Assembly (NCBI GenBank): GCA_035247945.1
Contig: DATFHX010000019.1
Span: 1-64,000 of the forward strand
Origin: DATFHX01 sp035247945
GTDB lineage: Bacteria > Patescibacteriota > Saccharimonadia > Saccharimonadales > Saccharimonadaceae
DNA length: 64,000 bases
Direction: 5' to 3'
In this document: positions 52,801-59,970 of the stretch, piece after piece
Layout of the letters: each line of letters starts with the position of its first letter
How positions within the stretch are numbered: position 1 is the first letter of the stretch
Position numbers and translations under genes: made by a program
Notes under the pieces: generated by a model
What the model was told of the DNA's origin: nothing
The model's database searches: none
The model's input: only the letters and a program-made list of their open reading frames with translations

Positions 52801-53673
52801 TGCGAGAAGTGACACACCAATAAGGGCCACAAAATACCATACAAGCGGAAGGCTTACTACCGCCACACTACTACTTGCAAGAGAAAGAACGAAGGCAAGT
52901 GATATATAGGAAAGAACTTGGCTGTTAAGTCGAATTGTTGCCACGACGTAGAAAAGGATTCCCACAATTGAAGTAATCCACCAGGAAGCTGCCGCCCCCA
53001 TACCGCCAATGAGTGTTAACGCAACTCCAACGAATGGTAAGATGGCAAGGCCCGTACCGACAAATGCGATTGCTGCAGGACGAAGACGCTCTGATCTCGC
53101 ATGGATAGCAAGTCCAAGTCCATAAAAAAGAATTACGACAATGATAAGGCCCGCGATCTTTACGAAGCTCGGCATTGCTGCTGCTACGAATGCTGCGGCG
53201 GCAGCTACAAGAAGAAAACTCGCAGCGTAAAGAACAATATTTAAATTGCGAAGTGTAATACGTGCCTTCTCTGCTTCTAGTTCTGCAGGATCGAGTTTGA
53301 GCTCAGGCTCTATTTCAAGCGCCACTTCTGGGTCGACTTCGGTCGCCGAGGTTGTAGATCGTGCATATTGCTGAAGGAAGGGAACGTCATCTTCCGCCTC
53401 AACTTCAAGTTCGTCACCCACCTCATCTCCTGACAACTCGGGCGTATCGCTTTCAACGTCAGTGTTGGGAGCTCCTCGACCGACATCTATAAGCTCATCA
53501 AGTTTTTTGTTTGGCTTAATAGACTTGTTCTCAATCGCTTGTCGAATTGCATCTCCAAGTGAGCGATATCCATCCCAAAATCCTTGATTGTAACGGTCGC
53601 TTTCTGGTTTCTGCTTTGCGTTAAGCCATAAAATAAAGAAGATTACTGCCAGTATGAACCACAAAAACGCCAT
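49810..53673 (-). CDS. Giant polytopic membrane protein (1287 residues)
   Basis: One N-terminal helix (residues 2-17), then a cytoplasmic acidic region of about 130 residues rich in Asp/Glu, followed by more than 30 hydrophobic helices in sequence to residue about 1280, ending RLRKLGKKA. No catalytic motif is visible. The repeated helices, with Trp-rich helix ends (W-x-W patterns), suggest internal duplication. It resembles the long all-helical membrane proteins labelled DUF2157/DUF2339-like, but I cannot assign it. Role unknown. Confidence 0.8.
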   Translation of the reverse strand: MAFLWFILAVIFFILWLNAKQKPESDRYNQGFWDGYRSLGDAIRQAIENKSIKPNKKLDELIDVGRGAPNTDVESDTPELSGDEVGDELEVEAEDDVPFLQQYARSTTSATEVDPEVALEIEPELKLDPAELEAEKARITLRNLNIVLYAASFLLVAAAAAFVAAAMPSFVKIAGLIIVVILFYGLGLAIHARSERLRPAAIAFVGTGLAILPFVGVALTLIGGMGAAASWWITSIVGILFYVVATIRLNSQVLSYISLAFVLSLASSSVAVVSLPLVWYFVALIGVSLLATLCSLLRPNWLPKVFSQPVEATGQIVTPLALLATLYVSDKMSVHAYEIVFTVATLHYFVAWLQVRSYGFEILLRCLGYLTLTLFIWDWMHHDGFLFSLSLQLLTVGGILLSLRRLKDTTRKYEAFFTGASILVLAANTFYPYGLGLHVQTSLSVIHSFIVIGTSILAAKRFRHAGWLYAALGASLWLPFTVSNWIATQDGKWLIEVVSFAGLSFAVSFALRHPLSRRNAPLRALLLSAYLLYVTLLVITGCLSDNTFLTGLSFALIGVSGIILSYAFSDPLIEGTAVIAGLISIPLWVWHSSIGSRWHLIVSVIVMSILLAAGSFVHHLRAERMRRNGLVMFMAVIGLSLLFVDRSIETMRASTLLLTAGALGLLWVRLCAKDTILLLLTRIAYLIYGILAWIMALGTGNEWLVGVYGILVLFYETASHIEKQWRLSLVTCAALIGMLNALWSVSGGLEIWRWAGVLGVASILFYGAAYVYQKRFDSERAWVMQIALWTSLAGMSILRPCGTEGRWFAAVSLVCLAGTIILRVMQASTSQHIRSLVLSGAAFGFALIGILGWWLQYDTLVFAIALFLSGVFWIASSYTVRSASIEGVGLGILVASAAVWLLDVNGGDWYASSVVGSGVFLTVLAYLIHLKRGEVERRRLALSIGMLVFAGLVFNIASTPVIQQYSLLALLLGSVGALVIRTSRPLSSGIKTILSAGYVTYLLLAWLFALQEGGGWLVAVYGITTVVLWVASHIERLSFLTAIGNAVLLFGLIYTWNWLGWDQAWMLAASLWIVAAVSYLQSWIYRGLNDITRYWTGLFSTWITLSVVIIWYLIADTPHEIAAAITLVVAALTVALQGYLSKQRAVMELGLYLGIAGLQRLGVLLVPGVPFILYAHLWATILLSTSIWRRDSMTRPVVAATILTLSTASSALTHGGWYQLLFLVEQITLLVIGALARKQWALWWGVAGTTGAVLYFIKDYVYLWLGLLGLILIALVIWRLRKLGKKA

Positions 53674-53799
53674 GTCACCCCATCTCTCTATGCGACTCTT
53701 TGGTCACTTAATTATGGATATAGTACCGTAAATTGTCGTATTTTACCATAGCCAGAATAAAGCACAAGAGTACTGAGAAATGCACATACTGTCAGAGTA

Positions 53800-54153
53800 T
53801 TATGTCTTGGCGATTTTTGTCTCATTCGGATTGAGAATCACCACATGCTTATAGTCATCTGGATCTTCATACCCCATGAAGTTGGTACGAATTACAATAA
53901 GCTTCTGCTCACTCGCCTCTTTAATAACACAGGGGTGCCATGCCTGATCGTCAGTGTCGAAGTAATTCCATACTCCCATAAGTGTCGACAGCCCCTGTTC
54001 GCGAACAACCCGTTCCGCTTCAGCTCGATCTACTGTTCGTGAAATGAGATATCCAAAGAGCGTTTCCGCTTGCCAACCTGCACCACTCGGCTCAATAAAA
54101 CCAAGAAGCTCACCGTCGTCTTCTCGAATAATAGGAGTTCTCTCTTGAGTCAT
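53800..54153 (-). CDS. Hypothetical protein, LMG-W type (copy 1)
   Basis: 117 residues. TATACT ends 6 nt before the ATG. Soluble, mixed alpha/beta. STLMGVWNYFDTDDQAWHPCVI is shared in form with the next gene upstream (LMGIWRF ... AHHPVMV), so they are probably distant paralogues. No family recognised. Confidence 0.72.
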   Translation of the reverse strand: MTQERTPIIREDDGELLGFIEPSGAGWQAETLFGYLISRTVDRAEAERVVREQGLSTLMGVWNYFDTDDQAWHPCVIKEASEQKLIVIRTNFMGYEDPDDYKHVVILNPNETKIAKT

Positions 54154-54169
54154 CCTCCTAGTATACCTG

Positions 54170-54619
54170 CTACGAAGTGAAAGCTGCTAACACTTCCTCA
54201 CTCGGTTCATATCCCGCAACCCAAACACGTCGGTCTGCTTTATGAACCATTACTGGATGGTGTGCACGTTCGGTCGTGTCCACGCGCCAGTAACAAAGAT
54301 ACCGTTTCGATTGGTTAAATCTCCATATTCCCATAAGATGTTCTTCGTTCAGCCCCAGCGCTTCGAAATGTTTTGTGAGAAACTCCATAACCATTTCCGG
54401 ATTGGTTAGCTCAATATTCTTTACACTCTTAACTGTTATGCGCCCAACGATTGGCCCTGAAGACTCTTTTAAATACACGGTATCGCCGTCGGCAAGCTTC
54501 TGGTATGGTGCGGTGCGATTCGTTGTGAACTTAAATCCGAGCCTCTTCGATCCACTCAATATCTGGGCAATTACATCGTGCCCAGCCACCTTTTTGTTGT
54601 AGATGACCATATGATTCAT
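54170..54619 (-). CDS. Hypothetical protein, LMG-W type (copy 2)
   Basis: 149 residues from the ATG at 54619, where TTAAAT ends 6 nt upstream. Beta-rich start (VIYNKKVAGHDVIAQIL) and a VYLKESSGPIVGRITVKSV stretch reminiscent of ASCH/PUA-like RNA-binding folds (weak). The second half shares LMG-x-W and HP-V with the downstream gene. Function unknown. Confidence 0.68.
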   Translation of the reverse strand: MNHMVIYNKKVAGHDVIAQILSGSKRLGFKFTTNRTAPYQKLADGDTVYLKESSGPIVGRITVKSVKNIELTNPEMVMEFLTKHFEALGLNEEHLMGIWRFNQSKRYLCYWRVDTTERAHHPVMVHKADRRVWVAGYEPSEEVLAAFTS

Positions 54620-54711
54620 ACGTTCATTTAACCACACACCTTACTTGCGTGAAATATGCTTCGTATGATAAAAATAAACTCGTACACTCACCCTGTCGAC
54701 TGGAGGCGTAG

Positions 54712-55215
54712 GTGAAGACTGCATTTCTGCGGGCTGGCAACATCAAGGAGCTTGGCCGAATCTATGGACAGGTCGACGAACCTGGAAGTCCTCTAAAAGC
54801 GTTTCCGGATGCGGTTAAGGACTCGATCCATCTAAGGAAGCCTGTCCTCTGCATTCCCGAAGGTGATGTCTCACTCTTCACGTTTCAAGCGCGCTCAATC
54901 TATACCACAAAAAGCCCTGAGAGAGGGACACTGTGGACCTGTATCATTGAGGTCTTCAGTGGCGACTCACCCTTCCAGCTCGCGTGCACCCGAGATATTC
55001 CGGTTGTCTACATGAGGAGTAACGGCATTGCCGAACTTCACTGTGAGGATCGCCTCGTCGCAGAGGTATCCAAGGTGAGCAAGCGTGGCGTCACCTTGGA
55101 GTTCCTGGGTGGCGAGACCAGACAGTTTCAGTCCATCGAAGGCGCTCATGTCGGTAAAGTCCTCACTTTGCGGAGGACCGTCAAAGATCGCCTGATCGTC
55201 CTGCAGGACGTGTGA
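54712..55215 (+). CDS. GC-rich orphan protein
   Basis: 167 residues from GTG at 54712, with GGAGG about 7 nt upstream. Soluble, beta-rich, no signal peptide. Short repeats of the form V-x-K-x-x-K-x-G-V-T-L-E. Third codon positions are mostly G/C. A perfect hairpin starts 5 nt after the stop. No family recognised. Confidence 0.62.
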   Translation: MKTAFLRAGNIKELGRIYGQVDEPGSPLKAFPDAVKDSIHLRKPVLCIPEGDVSLFTFQARSIYTTKSPERGTLWTCIIEVFSGDSPFQLACTRDIPVVYMRSNGIAELHCEDRLVAEVSKVSKRGVTLEFLGGETRQFQSIEGAHVGKVLTLRRTVKDRLIVLQDV

Positions 55216-55220
55216 GGTAC

Positions 55221-55248
55221 CTCGGCGGCCCCTAAAATGGCCGCCGAG
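55221..55248 (+). terminator. Hairpin after gene 54712
   Basis: Perfect 10-bp stem CTCGGCGGCC. A second weaker hairpin CAGCCC/GGGCTG with GTTTTGTTT follows at about 55260-55285. Confidence 0.75.
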
Positions 55249-55265
55249 ATTACCCAGTTCAGCCC

Positions 55266-55751
55266 TTACCTTGGGCTGTTTTGTTTATTCCGCCTCTCTA
55301 CAATCTTTGCATATTCGTAAACTTGTCGCTCTGAAAAGCTTTCCGAGTCTTTAAACAGTCGTGGATCAATAAACGCAATTTCATCCCCGTCCTCGCCAGG
55401 AGAAAATTTCATATTCGCTGGCGTTATAGCAAAGATAAGTCGGAGCTGCCACCATGAATGGCCCTGTATAAAGCGTGGTTCTTCAGCCTCAAGAATTGAG
55501 TATTCGAAATCACCTTCAAGGCTGACTTCTTCATACATTTCCCTGGCAAGCGCGCTCCTTATAGTCTCTTCATGATCCATCCCGCCTCCGGGTAAGTCCC
55601 ATTTACTCTCTCTACCCGTCTCTTTGACGACAAGGACCTCGCCTTTATCATTTTGAATGAATCCCTTAAGCGATATCCGGTAGAGAAAGTCTGTCTTTCG
55701 TGCTGAAGCTGCGTGATGGACTACGCCATGTACATTTTCTTGATCTATCAT
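55266..55751 (-). CDS. NUDIX hydrolase
   Basis: 161 residues. Nudix box GGMDHEE, seven residues, REMYEEVSL (the last Gly of the consensus is Ser). The preceding PGGG and N-terminal LKGFIQNDKGEVLVVKE fit the MutT-like group. TATACT ends 7 nt before the ATG. Substrate not assignable; a house-cleaning phosphohydrolase is likely. Confidence 0.88.
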   Translation of the reverse strand: MIDQENVHGVVHHAASARKTDFLYRISLKGFIQNDKGEVLVVKETGRESKWDLPGGGMDHEETIRSALAREMYEEVSLEGDFEYSILEAEEPRFIQGHSWWQLRLIFAITPANMKFSPGEDGDEIAFIDPRLFKDSESFSERQVYEYAKIVERRNKQNSPR

Positions 55752-55791
55752 GTTCTACAGTATATCGCTTATGTATATGTTGTGTATATAA

Positions 55792-55826
55792 ATGAGCCCT
55801 GTGATGTATATAGTCACAGGGCTCAT
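55792..55826 (-). terminator. Hairpin after gene 55834
   Basis: Perfect 13-bp stem ATGAGCCCTGTGA with a nine-base loop, ending 7 nt from the stop codon. The flanks have no long T-run. Confidence 0.7.
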
Positions 55827-55833
55827 AGGGGGG

Positions 55834-56127
55834 TTACTGCCAGGCGGCTCCACTGATATGACGCCGAAAAAGCGTAAGTGTGGCAGCACGCGTCATGACA
55901 CCGAGCGTGTCGAGCGCATCGAAACTCAAGCTCCACGTCGGACCCTTCTCATCCGCCTTGGGTCGTACTTCAACCTCCCAGTAGAAGACGCGGCGCTGCT
56001 CAAATGGATCGTCGGGGACGCACACGTGCATGATGACACCAGCCGAATGGCCAAGTGCGGCTACAACCTCACGGCCCGCCAACTGAGCATTCAGCTCACC
56101 ACGAAGTGCTTTAACTCCAAACAGCAT
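55834..56127 (-). CDS. GC-rich orphan protein (tandem pair, copy 2)
   Basis: 97 residues. Clearly homologous to gene 56241: GELNAQLAGREVV / GELSGLLVGREVA, RVFYWEVEVRP / RVFFWEVEVQP, LFRRHIS / IFRRHLS. Soluble, beta-alpha pattern, no known motif. GC-rich codons and a perfect hairpin follow it. Confidence 0.65.
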   Translation of the reverse strand: MLFGVKALRGELNAQLAGREVVAALGHSAGVIMHVCVPDDPFEQRRVFYWEVEVRPKADEKGPTWSLSFDALDTLGVMTRAATLTLFRRHISGAAWQ

Positions 56128-56205
56128 CCTCTACACCCTTCGCTTGGTCAAACCCTACCTATGCACTATACCATTCCTTCATTTTAGATACGTTACCGAA
56201 TGAAA

Positions 56206-56237
56206 TATGTGCCTCGGCATTACTACCGAGGCACATA
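56206..56237 (-). terminator. Hairpin after gene 56241
   Basis: Perfect 12-bp stem TATGTGCCTCGG with an eight-base loop, ending 3 nt from the stop codon. Confidence 0.7.
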
Positions 56238-56240
56238 GGA

Positions 56241-56531
56241 CTACTCCCAAACAACATCACTGAGGTGACGTCGGAAGATCGTAAGTATTGCCGCTCGCCT
56301 TATGATGTCCAGCCTGTCGAGTTCACTGAAGCTCATACCCCACGTGCCCTGGCCATCATCTGGAGTAGGCTGTACTTCCACCTCCCAGAAAAAGACACGG
56401 GCTTGATATTGCTGGACGTCCGGCGGGCATACGCGGATGATCTCTCCTGTTGGATGAAGTGGTGACTGTGCCACTTCACGCCCCACCAGTAGTCCACTCA
56501 GTTCCCCACAGAGTGCATCAATCACAGTCAT
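56241..56531 (-). CDS. GC-rich orphan protein (tandem pair, copy 1)
   Basis: 96 residues, paralogue of gene 55834 (see there). AAGGA lies upstream of the ATG. The Trp and Phe positions in the WEVEV and FRRH segments are conserved between the copies, which argues that both are translated. Function unknown. Confidence 0.65.
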   Translation of the reverse strand: MTVIDALCGELSGLLVGREVAQSPLHPTGEIIRVCPPDVQQYQARVFFWEVEVQPTPDDGQGTWGMSFSELDRLDIIRRAAILTIFRRHLSDVVWE

Positions 56532-56614
56532 GACACATCCTTATTCGAAGCGGCTCCTACAAAAGAAACTATAGCAGTTTTAACATCACCAGTGCTATAC
56601 TGAAAGTACACGTA

Positions 56615-58372
56615 ATGAAAATAAAAATCGCGATTATCACCCTTGTAGTTGGTATCGCCGGAGGTTTTTTCACCGCTGGGCAATTCGTGCGGCCAGAAAA
56701 CCCTACCCCTCCCCTCTCTCCTGCTTCTGAAACGCCAAAGAAGCCTCTTCCCATTATGAACGCACTTGATCAGCGTTCGCTACAGACAATTCGAAGTGAT
56801 CGTATGCAGCCACCTGTTGCTACAATCCCTCATCCGGCAACTAATGTCTCTCTTGAGCAAGCAGCCTCATTTCATGCTGATGGAGTAGAATATCCACTCC
56901 GTACATATGAAACAATGGCAGTAAATGACCCGGCAGCAAATCAATGGTGGATTTCAAGTACCGGTCTTAATACTGCGTGGAATATTGGAGCGGGCGCTCG
57001 GCACACCACGGTTGCAGTTATTGATACCGGCTTTGCACTCGCACATGAAGAGTTCGCTGGGCGCTGGGCTCAGAACAGTAGCGAGAAAGGGGCAGCAGCC
57101 AACCAAAACCCGAGTCGCCTTAACTGTACGGATCGAGGACTTGCGATTGATAAATCGTGTAACCTTATTGACGATGACTACGACGGAATCGTTGATAATG
57201 AAACTGGCAGTACAGCCAACCAAAACCCTTCGCAGCGTAACTGTACGGATCGTGGCATTCCACTCGATAAATCATGTAATCTTATCGATGACGACAATAA
57301 CGGCTATATTGACGATGTGACCGGATGGGATTTTGCCGACAATGACTCGAGCGTGCAAGCCGGTGAAATGAATCCATCTGGTGCAGGAACACAGCACGGA
57401 ACAATGGTAGCGGGAATCCTTGGCGCGACAGGAAACAACGGAAAAGGTATCGCTGGCGTCAACTGGACAACCGACATTCTTCCCCTTCAAGCAATCGATG
57501 ATAATCGCTATGGCAACACCCTCACGGTCGCACGGGCAATTTACTACGCTGCCGACCGCGGTGTTGATGTCATCAGCCTGAGTCTCGGTGCAAGTAGTGA
57601 AGATCCATATCTCCGTCAAGCCATCCGCTACGCCATGGACCATGGCGCCATTGTTGTAGCTGCCAGTGGCAACGATGGATGTAACTGTATTTCGTATCCC
57701 GCTAACTACCCAGAGGTTGTAGCAGTAGGAGCGGAAAATGCATCAGGTCAGCCGTCTTCCTTTAGTAGCTACGGTGCTAATCTCGACATACTGGCACCAG
57801 GAGAGAATATGGCTTCTGCTTCCTGGGCACCAAATAACGGTACTTCACTCTATGCAAGCGGTATTGCGGGAACGTCTTTTGCCACGCCGTACGTGAGCGG
57901 CCTTCTTGCGCTCTCTCGCAGCCACCAACCAGATGCAAGTTGGGGAGAATTGCAATCGACATTACAAATGACGGCAAGCCATACCGGGCTAACATCAAGC
58001 GCCCCTTTCTCTCCTACGCGCGGTTCAGGAACTGTACGCGCCGACATGCTCATATCACGTACCGTAACTCCAGCACATCCTTCTATTCGCTACACCTTCG
58101 CCCCATTAACAACGAGTAGTATCCTTGGAACGAATCGTGCTTACGACTGCACACAGGAGGGTGCATTCCCAGCGACTCCTCTTTATAAGCTTATTTCCGG
58201 AGGAGTGGCTACATATACAACCGACACACTCACTATGGTAGATGCAGCTGCGGGTGGGGCAACGGTCTCTACGGCGTCTCATGTTTGCGAAGGGCTCCCG
58301 GGCGATACTGCATCTACAGAACGAACGATTGATCTGCGGCATGAAACTGATTCGTACGTAGGCAAACAGTAG
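56615..58372 (+). CDS. Secreted subtilisin-like serine protease (S8)
   Basis: 585 residues. Signal peptide (residues 1-23) and a propeptide-like linker rich in Pro. Catalytic triad visible: Asp in VAVIDTGFA, His in GTQHGTMVAGI, Ser in GTSFATPYVSGL. Between Asp and His is an insert of two tandem units of about 35 residues, each with NCTDRG, DKSCNLIDDD and a Ca2+-type D-x-D/N-x-G. The C-terminal 110 residues contain Cys pairs. It probably acts outside the cell on proteins of host or self. Confidence 0.9.
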   Translation: MKIKIAIITLVVGIAGGFFTAGQFVRPENPTPPLSPASETPKKPLPIMNALDQRSLQTIRSDRMQPPVATIPHPATNVSLEQAASFHADGVEYPLRTYETMAVNDPAANQWWISSTGLNTAWNIGAGARHTTVAVIDTGFALAHEEFAGRWAQNSSEKGAAANQNPSRLNCTDRGLAIDKSCNLIDDDYDGIVDNETGSTANQNPSQRNCTDRGIPLDKSCNLIDDDNNGYIDDVTGWDFADNDSSVQAGEMNPSGAGTQHGTMVAGILGATGNNGKGIAGVNWTTDILPLQAIDDNRYGNTLTVARAIYYAADRGVDVISLSLGASSEDPYLRQAIRYAMDHGAIVVAASGNDGCNCISYPANYPEVVAVGAENASGQPSSFSSYGANLDILAPGENMASASWAPNNGTSLYASGIAGTSFATPYVSGLLALSRSHQPDASWGELQSTLQMTASHTGLTSSAPFSPTRGSGTVRADMLISRTVTPAHPSIRYTFAPLTTSSILGTNRAYDCTQEGAFPATPLYKLISGGVATYTTDTLTMVDAAAGGATVSTASHVCEGLPGDTASTERTIDLRHETDSYVGKQ

Positions 58373-58377
58373 CAATC

Positions 58378-59349
58378 TCATCCCCAGGTCGTATTCTGAA
58401 GACCAAAATGCCCATATCTTGCTGTTGCCTCATAGATTGGTCGTTTAAGATTTAGTGCTTTGATTATTCCGTTCGGCGTAAGATCATATCCTTCTATACT
58501 TACCTCTTCTTCGTCTACATGCGCCGTCGCTTCGAGTGGTTGGTCATGACCAATTGCATAAGCAAGATATACGTAGACCTCTGATGCTTCATGCTTCTTG
58601 AGATAGTCAACTGCGATTTTTCTCGCCATATACGCAGCAGATCGGTCCACTTTACTTGGATCCTTGCCGCTAAATGCGCCGCCGCCTATAGGAATTCTTG
58701 GGCCGTACGTATCAACGACGAGTTTACGACCGGTAAGACCAGCATCCGCATCAAAACCACCACATACCCAATCTCCTGCTGGATTCGCGTGAATTCTTGT
58801 AGTCGCATGGATATGAGCTAGCGGTTCACTTGAAGCCCACGCTCGTATGCATTTTTCCAGTGTTGGCCGTGATACATTCTGAAAACTTGCAACAATGGAG
58901 GTAATTATTCCGTTTTCAAGTGTTATCTGTGTCTTTCCATCAAATGGATACTCGGTAAAAATATATTGGTTGAGCCGTCGGGCTAAAACATATTCAAGTG
59001 GAAGATACTCCGCCGTTTCATTGGTAGCGTACCCGACCATTATTCCCTGATCACCCGCACCGCCGCTGTCAACACCTTGTGCGATTTCAATGCTCTGCGG
59101 AGCTATATGTTCAACCACGTCGACATCACCCGCGATGCGTTTTACGATTCCTTTAATGTCAATGCCTCTAGCTTTGGAGGTCACTTCTCCGGTAATAAAC
59201 ACTTTGCCATGTCCACCAATAACGTCCACTGCCACCCGTGAATGTGGATCTTGCATAAGATGAGCGTCTAGAATTGCATCAGATATCTGATCGCAAAGTT
59301 TATCTGGATGCTTTGGAGAGACACTCTCCGCCGTTTTAAAACGTGACAT
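58378..59349 (-). CDS. metK: S-adenosylmethionine synthetase (short form)
   Basis: 323 residues, shorter than the usual 380-400. Motifs seen: KHPDKLCDQISDA at the start, GAGDQGIMVGYATNET, GLTGRKLVVDTYG, and the Gly-rich GGGAFSGKDPSKVDRSAAY. The missing residues are in surface loops and the C-terminus, not the active site. It makes SAM from Met and ATP. The leader carries a SAM-I riboswitch (59406), so it is feedback-controlled. It is convergent with the subtilase gene. Confidence 0.93.
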   Translation of the reverse strand: MSRFKTAESVSPKHPDKLCDQISDAILDAHLMQDPHSRVAVDVIGGHGKVFITGEVTSKARGIDIKGIVKRIAGDVDVVEHIAPQSIEIAQGVDSGGAGDQGIMVGYATNETAEYLPLEYVLARRLNQYIFTEYPFDGKTQITLENGIITSIVASFQNVSRPTLEKCIRAWASSEPLAHIHATTRIHANPAGDWVCGGFDADAGLTGRKLVVDTYGPRIPIGGGAFSGKDPSKVDRSAAYMARKIAVDYLKKHEASEVYVYLAYAIGHDQPLEATAHVDEEEVSIEGYDLTPNGIIKALNLKRPIYEATARYGHFGLQNTTWG

Positions 59350-59356
59350 AAAAAAT

Positions 59357-59397
59357 AACTCCTTTCGTATCTGCCCGTATGAAACAGAATAAGGAGT
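59357..59397 (-). promoter_or_regulatory. RBS-sequestering hairpin of metK leader
   Basis: On the minus strand GACTCCTT (starting 59398) can pair with AAGGAGTT (starting 59364), which is the metK ribosome-binding site. This is a likely expression platform for the riboswitch upstream, acting on translation. Confidence 0.6.
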
Positions 59398-59405
59398 CGA
59401 GGTCT

Positions 59406-59523
59406 CTTTCTATCTTTCCCATACCGGGCTAGAGGGGGCACCGTTTGTGCATATATCTGCTGATATAGAGGCTGGTTGCCGGCAGGTCATCGAGCTAGTT
59501 CTCTCGCTGCACTCTTGATACTT
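59406..59523 (-). promoter_or_regulatory. SAM-I riboswitch (S box) upstream of metK
   Basis: The minus-strand leader carries the SAM-I consensus in order: TATCAAGAG, GATGACCTGCCGGCAACC, AACGGTGCC, CTAGCCC and GGGAAAGATAG. They lie in the expected spacing over about 115 nt, ending about 60 nt before the ATG of metK. P1 pairing is short. SAM binding would favour the folded form and lower metK expression. Confidence 0.88.
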
Positions 59524-59571
59524 TTACGTAATGTACGTTTTTAGTGTATCACATATGCCATACTATACGTT

Positions 59572-59914
59572 ATGGAATATCTTGGCTTACCCCTTCTTAC
59601 CTTTACTGATAAGGCGCAGCTTCGTCGATGGCTTCAAGAGAATCACCGAGTGTCACCAGGAATATGGGTGCGTGTTTATAAGACAAAAAGTAAGATTCCT
59701 TCCGCCTCTTTTGAAGATGTGCTAGACCAGAGGACTCTGTTTTGGATGGAGCGAAAGTCTTCGCCACCCATATGATAGAGACTCATACCTCCAGAAATTC
59801 ACTCCCCGAAGAACAAAAGGGACTACCTCAAAACGAAACCTCGAGCATGCAGAAAAATTTATTGCGTCAGGCGAAATGACAGAAAGTGGCCTCCGCGCAC
59901 TGGGCATAGATTAG
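59572..59914 (+). pseudogene. YdeI/OmpD-associated-like gene with frameshift
   Basis: The first frame (59572-59775) reads a YdeI-like start (MEYLGLP ... FEDVLDQ) and then stops. From about 59737 another frame continues the family: LCFGWSESLRHPYDRDSYLQ, then KFTPRR and a helical end to a stop at 59914. One indel near 59735 explains both. A sequencing error is possible. A TACTAT box lies just before the start. Confidence 0.72.
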
Positions 59915-59920
59915 CGTAGC

Positions 59921-59956
59921 AAAATATATCATCGCCGAGTGGCGATGATATATTTT
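59921..59956. terminator. Bidirectional terminator
   Basis: Perfect 16-bp stem AAAATATATCATCGCC with GAGT loop. It separates convergent genes 59572 and 59971. Confidence 0.92.
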
Positions 59957-59970
59957 TATATAGCACTCCC

